Assembly (NCBI RefSeq): GCF_028207065.1
Contig: NZ_JAQLFP010000037.1
Span: 1-21,629, forward strand
Direction: 5' to 3'
Source: Collinsella aerofaciens
GTDB taxonomy: Bacteria > Actinomycetota > Coriobacteriia > Coriobacteriales > Coriobacteriaceae
DNA length: 21,629 bases
A model generated the notes under the pieces. It was not told where the DNA came from, searched no databases, and worked only from the letters and a program-made list of their open reading frames with translations. Within the stretch, counting starts at the first letter, position 1; every line of letters begins with the position of its first letter. The position numbers were made by a program, and so were the translations under genes. Below are positions 17,059-21,629 of the stretch, piece after piece.

Positions 17059-18486
17059 CTAGAGCGTTTGAAGCAGAGCGATGAAAAAGCGTACGCCCTG
17101 GAGGTAGGCGCGGCGGGTGATGCGCTCGTTGGTGCCGTGGACACCGCGCTCGCACTCGTCATCGTCTACCACAAAGGCCGAGAAGCGAATGCACTCGGGG
17201 CAAATGCGCTGGTAGTTGGCAGCATCGGTCGCGCCAATCACGGTCGAGGGAACGATACCGATAGGAGCTCCGCCCGCCGCTGATGATCCGTTTTCCTCCG
17301 TCCCCTCTGGATCACGGAAATAGCGGGCGGCGATGGCGCGGACGGTCTCGAGTCCCGGTCCGCCGATGCGCGGAGACGGCGAGGGTTCGGAGCTGCCAGG
17401 ACCGAGCTCGATCTCGACACGGTCGGCGAGCCCCGCCTCGGCAACGGCGACGCGGCAGCAGGCCACGACATCGGCCACACTCGTGCCCTCGAGCATGCGG
17501 AAATTGATATTGGCCCACATATCCTGCGGCATCACGTTAGCACCGGTGCTACCGCCCTCGATTTGGGTCGGTGCACAGGTGGTGGTCACGAGCGGATAGA
17601 GCTTCTTGCTGGCGAGGCACTCGCGCACGATGGCGTCCTTGTTGGAAGCAATCTCGTCGGCCGTGTAGAGCTCCAGCTCGACGAGCTGTGCGGCAAGCAG
17701 GTCCGTGACGAGCGTCGGCCACTCGATATCGCAGATTGCGGTGATGGCACGGCTCAACACCTCGAGCGACGTGCCGCCGTAGGGGTTGGAAGAATGCCCA
17801 CCCGCGCTCTTTGTCTTGAGCACAATGTCGGCATAACCCTTCTCAGCCAGGTCGGCGTGCATGAGCCAACCCTTGCCCGCGTTGTACTCGGCAGCCGAAA
17901 CAATACGGTAGTCACCCTCGTCGATCAGATATTCAAGTTCAACACCGCGCTCCTCGAGCACGCGGCCGATAGCTCCAGCGCCGTACTGCGTGGTTTCCTC
18001 GTCCTGGCCAAAGGCGAGCAACAGCGAACGCTTGTGCTCCCAGCCGTGCGCCAACGCATACTCAACCGCCTCGAGAATGCCTGCGACCTGATCCTTCATG
18101 TCGATAGCGCCGCGACCCCAAATGTAGGTTTCGTCCACCTGTCCGCTAAAGGGGGCGTGCGTCCAGTCGGCCTCGGTACCCGGCACCACGGGGACCACGT
18201 CCATGTGGCCCATGAGCATGACGGGTTTGAGGGCGGAGTCGGAACCGCCAAGCGTCACCAACAGCGAGTGGTCGATAAGCTCGACCTCGCCCGCCGCAAA
18301 CACGCGCGGCCAGGCCTGCTGCATATAGGCGCGCAGGTCGTCGAAGGGCTGCCAGTCCACCGCCTCGGCATCCATGCTCGAGATGGTCGGAAACGACAGC
18401 ACGCGGCCCAAGCGCTCGCACGCGCCGGCCTCGTCCATATCGGCAAAATCGTCCTCATGCGCAAAGAAGCGCCAAACCTCGGCCAT
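17059..18486 (-). CDS. M20 family zinc metallopeptidase (carboxypeptidase S-like)
   Basis: M20 enzymes are two-zinc hydrolases acting on peptides or N-acyl amino acids. In the 475-residue protein the metal His and catalytic Asp are in MGHMDVVP (His94, Asp96), the bridging Asp is in WGRGAIDMKDQ (129), the catalytic Glu is in QDEETTQYG (163-164), and the last metal His is in GVHGTNERI near the C-terminus. A dimerisation (lid) domain lies about 200-330. Length and motif order fit the carboxypeptidase S/PM20D1 branch better than ArgE or DapE. No signal peptide is visible, so it is probably cytoplasmic. The ATG has AAAGGA 4 nt upstream. The substrate is unknown, but the amino-acid importer just upstream suggests peptide-derived amino acids. 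The stop is TAG. Confidence 0.9.
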   Translation of the reverse strand: MAEVWRFFAHEDDFADMDEAGACERLGRVLSFPTISSMDAEAVDWQPFDDLRAYMQQAWPRVFAAGEVELIDHSLLVTLGGSDSALKPVMLMGHMDVVPVVPGTEADWTHAPFSGQVDETYIWGRGAIDMKDQVAGILEAVEYALAHGWEHKRSLLLAFGQDEETTQYGAGAIGRVLEERGVELEYLIDEGDYRIVSAAEYNAGKGWLMHADLAEKGYADIVLKTKSAGGHSSNPYGGTSLEVLSRAITAICDIEWPTLVTDLLAAQLVELELYTADEIASNKDAIVRECLASKKLYPLVTTTCAPTQIEGGSTGANVMPQDMWANINFRMLEGTSVADVVACCRVAVAEAGLADRVEIELGPGSSEPSPSPRIGGPGLETVRAIAARYFRDPEGTEENGSSAAGGAPIGIVPSTVIGATDAANYQRICPECIRFSAFVVDDDECERGVHGTNERITRRAYLQGVRFFIALLQTL

Positions 18487-18507
18487 GACATCCTTTCGAT
18501 TGTGACG

Positions 18508-18533
18508 ACAAAGGCCGCCCCACGGGAGCGGCC
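18508..18533 (-). terminator. Probable terminator after the ABC importer operon
   Basis: On the minus strand GGCCGC-t-CC (18533-18525) pairs with the GGGGCGGCC segment (18521-18513), followed by TTTGTCG. The short T-run suggests incomplete termination, so the M20 gene may receive some read-through. Confidence 0.5.
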
Positions 18534-18557
18534 CTGCAACGTAGGCGTTTGCGCCGG

Positions 18558-19343
18558 TTATTTGTCCTCGAGATAGCGCGAGAGGAACTCGCGAGTGCGC
18601 TGGTGCTTGGGATTGCCGAAGAGCTCGGCCGGCGCGGCGTCCTCGAGTACCACGCCCTTGTCCATAAAGACCACGCGGTCGGATACGGTTCGGGCAAAGG
18701 CCATCTCATGCGTGACGACGACCATGGTCATGCCGTCGGCAGCGAGCTTGCGCATGACCTCGAGCACCTCGCCCACGATCTCGGGGTCGAGCGCCGAGGT
18801 CGGCTCGTCAAACAGCATGATCTGCGGATTCATGCACAGGGCACGAGCGATGGCCACACGCTGCTTTTGACCACCGGACAGGCGACCCACGGCGGCGTGC
18901 GCGAACTTTTCGAGTCCCACGCTCGCCAGATGCTCCATCGCGACCTTCTCGGCCTCGGCCTTGCTCATCTTTTTGAGCGTGACGGGCGCGAGCGTGCAGT
19001 TGTCGAGCACGTCCATATTGTTGAACAGGTTGAAGCCCTGGAACACCATGCCGATGTCCTCGCGCAGCTTATTGATATTGCAGCGCTCGGCCGTAAGGTC
19101 CTGGCCGTGGAACCAGATGTGGCCCGCGTCCGGGGTCTCGAGCAGGTTGAGGCAGCGCAGGAAGGTCGACTTGCCCGAGCCCGAGGCGCCGATAATGGTG
19201 ACGACCTCGCCGGGATTGACAGCGAGGTCGATGCCCTTAAGCACCTCGAGCGAGCCAAAGCTCTTGCGCAGGCCCTCGACGCGGATAAGCGGCTCATTGG
19301 TCTGTGCGGCGGCCGCGGTGCCGGTAGTGGCGGTATCTGCCAT
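18558..19343 (-). CDS. Polar amino-acid ABC importer, ATP-binding subunit
   Basis: This is the cytoplasmic ATPase that powers the importer. In the 261-residue protein the Walker A motif GASGSGKST is at 52-60, the Q-loop is VFQGFNLF, the signature is LSGGQKQR, Walker B is [14 protein letters not shown] and the H-loop is VVTHEM. These match the GlnQ/HisP group. A 17-residue Ala/Thr-rich lead precedes the domain. The frame is open to 19418, but GAGGAG 7 nt before the ATG at 19343 fixes the start, 22 nt after the permease stop. The stop is TAA. The amino acid carried cannot be told from the ATPase. Confidence 0.95.
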   Translation of the reverse strand: MADTATTGTAAAAQTNEPLIRVEGLRKSFGSLEVLKGIDLAVNPGEVVTIIGASGSGKSTFLRCLNLLETPDAGHIWFHGQDLTAERCNINKLREDIGMVFQGFNLFNNMDVLDNCTLAPVTLKKMSKAEAEKVAMEHLASVGLEKFAHAAVGRLSGGQKQRVAIARALCMNPQIMLFDEPTSALDPEIVGEVLEVMRKLAADGMTMVVVTHEMAFARTVSDRVVFMDKGVVLEDAAPAELFGNPKHQRTREFLSRYLEDK

Positions 19344-19365
19344 GATGATTCTCCTCGTCTTGAGC

Positions 19366-20514
19366 CTAGTTGGAGCTGGGCAGCGTTGCCGGGGCCTCGG
19401 CGCCAAGCTTTTTGCCAAAGGCCTCGAGCAGGCGGCTCGCCACGAGCGTCAGGATCAGGTAGACCACGAGCGCCACGCAGTAGACCTCCATCTGGCGGTA
19501 GTACACGCCGGCGACCGTGGTAGTAGCGTACATGAGGTCAAACACGCCGATGACCGAAAGCACCGACGAATCCTTGATGTTGATGATGAGCTCGTTGGTG
19601 AGCGCCGGAATCGCATTTTTAATGCCCTGGGGGAACACGACCTTGCGCATGGCTTGCCACTGTGACAGACCCAGCGAGCGCGCTGCCTCGGCCTGACCGG
19701 GGTCGATGGACTCGATGCCGCCGCGCAGGACCTCCATCATGTAGGCGGTAGAGTTGAGCGAGATGGTGACGAGGCCGGCAGTGAAGGTACTCCAGATCTG
19801 GTTGGCCTGGGCGGTCTCGAAGCCCATGCCGCGCAAAACGGTGAAGCCCGCGTAATAGATGAGTAGGCCCTGGACCATCATGGGCGTGCCACGCACGATG
19901 GTGGAGTAGATGGTCGCAAAGCCGCGGCCGACACTCTTAAAGAAGCGCACCAGGTCGTTGTCCACGCGATCGAAGGTCTGAATGCGCAAAAACACAAAGA
20001 GCAGCGCAAGGAAAAAAGCGATGACGGTACCGAAGGTCGCAAGTGCGATGGTGATCTCGATGCCGCGGATAAAGAAGTCCCCGCTCTTGTAGGTCATGTA
20101 GACCAGGCTCGACAAAAAGTCGCTGGGGTTGGAGTCCGAGACAATGCTCACCTGCACCAGGTCGATAAACGACATGACGCAACGGTCGATAAAGAAGATC
20201 GCCGCAATAGCAACGACGACATAGCTGCCCAGGCGCGCACCGCGACGACAGCGCTCGGATGCAAACGGCGACTTTTGGCGATAGTCGTTCCAATGCATAA
20301 GCTTGGTGACGAGTGCTGCCGCCGACACGACAATCCAAGCCCACAGAATCGCCCAGAGGCAGTCCTGGAACACGCCCGTGGGTGCCAAGAAGCTCAGCGG
20401 CGTGGGGTTGCGCTGACTAAACGCCAGACCGAGCGCCGCGATAGCGCTCGTGCCTAGATACACATAACGGTGGTCGGCCTTGATAAAGGAGGCCAGACGA
20501 TTGATAGCTTTCAT
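19366..20514 (-). CDS. Polar amino-acid ABC importer, permease with N-terminal extension
   Basis: This membrane subunit of a His/Glu/Gln/Arg-type importer has 382 residues. The HisM/GlnP-like core occupies about 145-370, with [10 protein letters not shown] (206-215) and the EAA loop EAARSLGLS (276-284) plus [14 protein letters not shown] (292-305) that docks on the ATPase. About 140 extra residues at the N-terminus add three hydrophobic helices (about 18-33, 50-70 and 96-115); typical family members are 215-250 residues. The ATG at 20514 has GGGAGG 4 nt upstream and lies 9 nt after the receptor gene. Only one permease is encoded, so a homodimer is likely. The stop is TAG. Confidence 0.92.
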   Translation of the reverse strand: MKAINRLASFIKADHRYVYLGTSAIAALGLAFSQRNPTPLSFLAPTGVFQDCLWAILWAWIVVSAAALVTKLMHWNDYRQKSPFASERCRRGARLGSYVVVAIAAIFFIDRCVMSFIDLVQVSIVSDSNPSDFLSSLVYMTYKSGDFFIRGIEITIALATFGTVIAFFLALLFVFLRIQTFDRVDNDLVRFFKSVGRGFATIYSTIVRGTPMMVQGLLIYYAGFTVLRGMGFETAQANQIWSTFTAGLVTISLNSTAYMMEVLRGGIESIDPGQAEAARSLGLSQWQAMRKVVFPQGIKNAIPALTNELIINIKDSSVLSVIGVFDLMYATTTVAGVYYRQMEVYCVALVVYLILTLVASRLLEAFGKKLGAEAPATLPSSN

Positions 20515-20523
20515 GCTGCCTCC

Positions 20524-21450
20524 CTATGCCGGCTGACGGTCGAGGCACGCGTCCCACATCTGGTCGCGTTCCTCTTGGCTAACGCCCTTAAGCGTCTTAT
20601 TGATAAGTTTGAGCAGCTTGTCCGAGCCCTTGCGGCAGCCGACGTTTGACGTGACCTCCTGCTTAAAGCCCTCGCCCTCCGCAAAGCGAATGGGCACAAT
20701 GCCCGGGTTTTGGGCCATATAGCCCTTCTCGTTTTCGGTGTTGTAGGTAACGGCGTCGCAGGTGCCCTGCAGCAGGTTCGAAAACACCGTGGGCACCGAA
20801 TCGACCGGATTCTTGTGAACGACGCCCGGGATCTCGTCGATGACGGTATCGAGCATCGTGTCCTTTTGGCCGAGCACCGTGGCGCCGCTAAAGTCGCTGA
20901 GCTTGGTCGCGCTTTGGTAGGGCGAGCCCTCTTTTACGAACAGGCCAAAGTAGCCAATGAAGTACGGATCGGAAAAGCCGACGGACTCCTCGCGCTCAGG
21001 CGTGGCGCTCATGCCGGCGATGATGAGGTCGATCTGGCCGTTGTTGAGCGAATCGATGAGGCCCGAGAAGCTCTGCTTGACGGCAACGGGCTCGCCGCCA
21101 AGGGCCTTGCAGAGGATCTTTGCGATCTGAACATCGTAACCATCGGCATAAGCGCCCTGCACGTTGTCGATGGGGATGGTGTACTCGCTGGCCTCGGAGA
21201 CCTGCCAGTTGTATGGGGCGTAGGCCGCCTCCATGCCAATGCGGATCTTGTCCTTGCCGATCACGGAATCGGACAGGTCTTCGCGACCGCCGCCCGTGGT
21301 GGGCTGGACCACCTTGAGCGTGGACGGGCGCTGGCAGCCGGCAAGCGCGCCGGCGACGACGGAAGCGCTCGCAGCGAGGGCGCTACCCAGGAAGATGCGA
21401 CGACTGCACACCGGCTGGGCCTGCGCGTCGCGCTGTAGTCGAGGTTTCAT
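20524..21450 (-). CDS. Amino-acid ABC importer substrate-binding lipoprotein
   Basis: This is the extracellular receptor of the importer. The 308-residue protein has a twin-arginine-like signal SRRIFLGS (16-23), a hydrophobic stretch and the lipobox ALAGC with the lipidated Cys at 39. The mature part is a family 3 binding protein: GMEAAYAPYNW, ADGYDVQIAKIL, IDSLNNGQIDLIIAGMS and FSDPYFIGYFGLFV are all typical. The start could be TTG at 21465, but GGGAAGG 6 nt before the ATG at 21450 favours the ATG. It is first in the operon; no strong promoter was recognised in 21451-21553. The stop is TAG. Confidence 0.93.
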   Translation of the reverse strand: MKPRLQRDAQAQPVCSRRIFLGSALAASASVVAGALAGCQRPSTLKVVQPTTGGGREDLSDSVIGKDKIRIGMEAAYAPYNWQVSEASEYTIPIDNVQGAYADGYDVQIAKILCKALGGEPVAVKQSFSGLIDSLNNGQIDLIIAGMSATPEREESVGFSDPYFIGYFGLFVKEGSPYQSATKLSDFSGATVLGQKDTMLDTVIDEIPGVVHKNPVDSVPTVFSNLLQGTCDAVTYNTENEKGYMAQNPGIVPIRFAEGEGFKQEVTSNVGCRKGSDKLLKLINKTLKGVSQEERDQMWDACLDRQPA

Positions 21451-21553
21451 CTGGTGCCTTCCCAATTTCGTTTTGCTGACAATAAGACAGGATATACGTC
21501 AACAACCAGCAGCGCGGCATGTGCGCGAAAAATTAATAGACACACGAGGACGA

Positions 21554-21585
21554 TTGGCACAAAGTAACCTGTCCCCATGTACCAC
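21554..21585. repeat. REP-like fragment
   Basis: The segment TTGGCACAAAGTAACC followed by TGTCCCC resembles dispersed extragenic sequences often found near RAYT-type elements; this is by recall, not by search. It directly adjoins the element-copy hairpin that follows. Confidence 0.35.
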
Positions 21586-21629
21586 TTGGCATGAAAAAGG
21601 CAAGGCATAGACCTTCTGGTCATGCCTTG
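21586..21629 (-). repeat. Copy C of the inner hairpin, cut by the window end
   Basis: All 44 bases are identical to 15581-15624 in copy B, covering most of the inner hairpin. The preceding bases differ: the CCAGAGCG outer arm is missing and a REP-like fragment stands there instead. On the minus strand the stem ends in GCCTTTTTC, so it can act as a terminator for a gene to the right of the window. Confidence 0.8.

Overview
The window reads as chromosomal DNA from a GC-rich actinobacterium of the class Coriobacteriia, most likely Collinsella. This is inferred from overall GC content, protein character and gene order; no database search was possible. All 22 confident genes lie on the minus strand, so transcription runs from high to low coordinates. 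The order prfA - prmC - sua5-type gene - upp - atpI-position gene - atpBEFHAGDC - murA resembles the B. subtilis prfA-to-murAA region and the actinobacterial prfA-prmC-sua5-atp region, with hicAB, glpK and an LCP gene added.

Layout, in the direction of transcription. 21450-18558: an amino-acid ABC importer (Tat-type lipoprotein receptor, permease with extra N-terminal helices, ATPase), closed by a hairpin. 18486-17059: an M20 metallopeptidase. 17058-16768: a long prfA leader with a 56-bp palindrome, other hairpins and a possible amber-terminated mini-ORF. 16767-15700: release factor RF1. 15699-15111: a gene-poor stretch holding a two-hairpin element, AT-rich DNA with coding-like fragments and the prmC promoter. 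15110-13836: prmC with a large Ala/Glu-rich insertion. 13821-13124: a HicAB toxin-antitoxin module with its own palindromic operator. 12989-10691: a Sua5/YrdC-type gene and glycerol kinase. 10567-9920: upp. 9728-2681: the complete F1Fo ATP synthase operon from promoter to terminator. 2667-136: murA and an LCP cell-wall ligase.

The genes combine energy conversion (ATP synthase), translation (RF1, its methylase PrmC, and t6A tRNA modification), the cell envelope (MurA and LCP), and nutrient salvage or uptake (UPRT, glycerol kinase, importer and peptidase).

The most unusual signal is a roughly 134-bp two-hairpin element found at 1-135 and 15566-15699. The two copies differ in sequence but keep the same fold through compensatory changes, with fixed spacers, and both end exactly against the TAG stop codon of the upstream gene (LCP and prfA). 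A third, window-truncated copy of its inner hairpin lies at 21586-21629, and a stem with the same arms swapped lies at 13008-13076. Other points of note: no gene in the window ends in TGA and 14 of 22 end in TAG, while the local RF1 has Gln where the reading-head His is expected; PrmC and the Sua5-type protein carry insertions; and ATP synthase subunit b has an apparent signal peptide.
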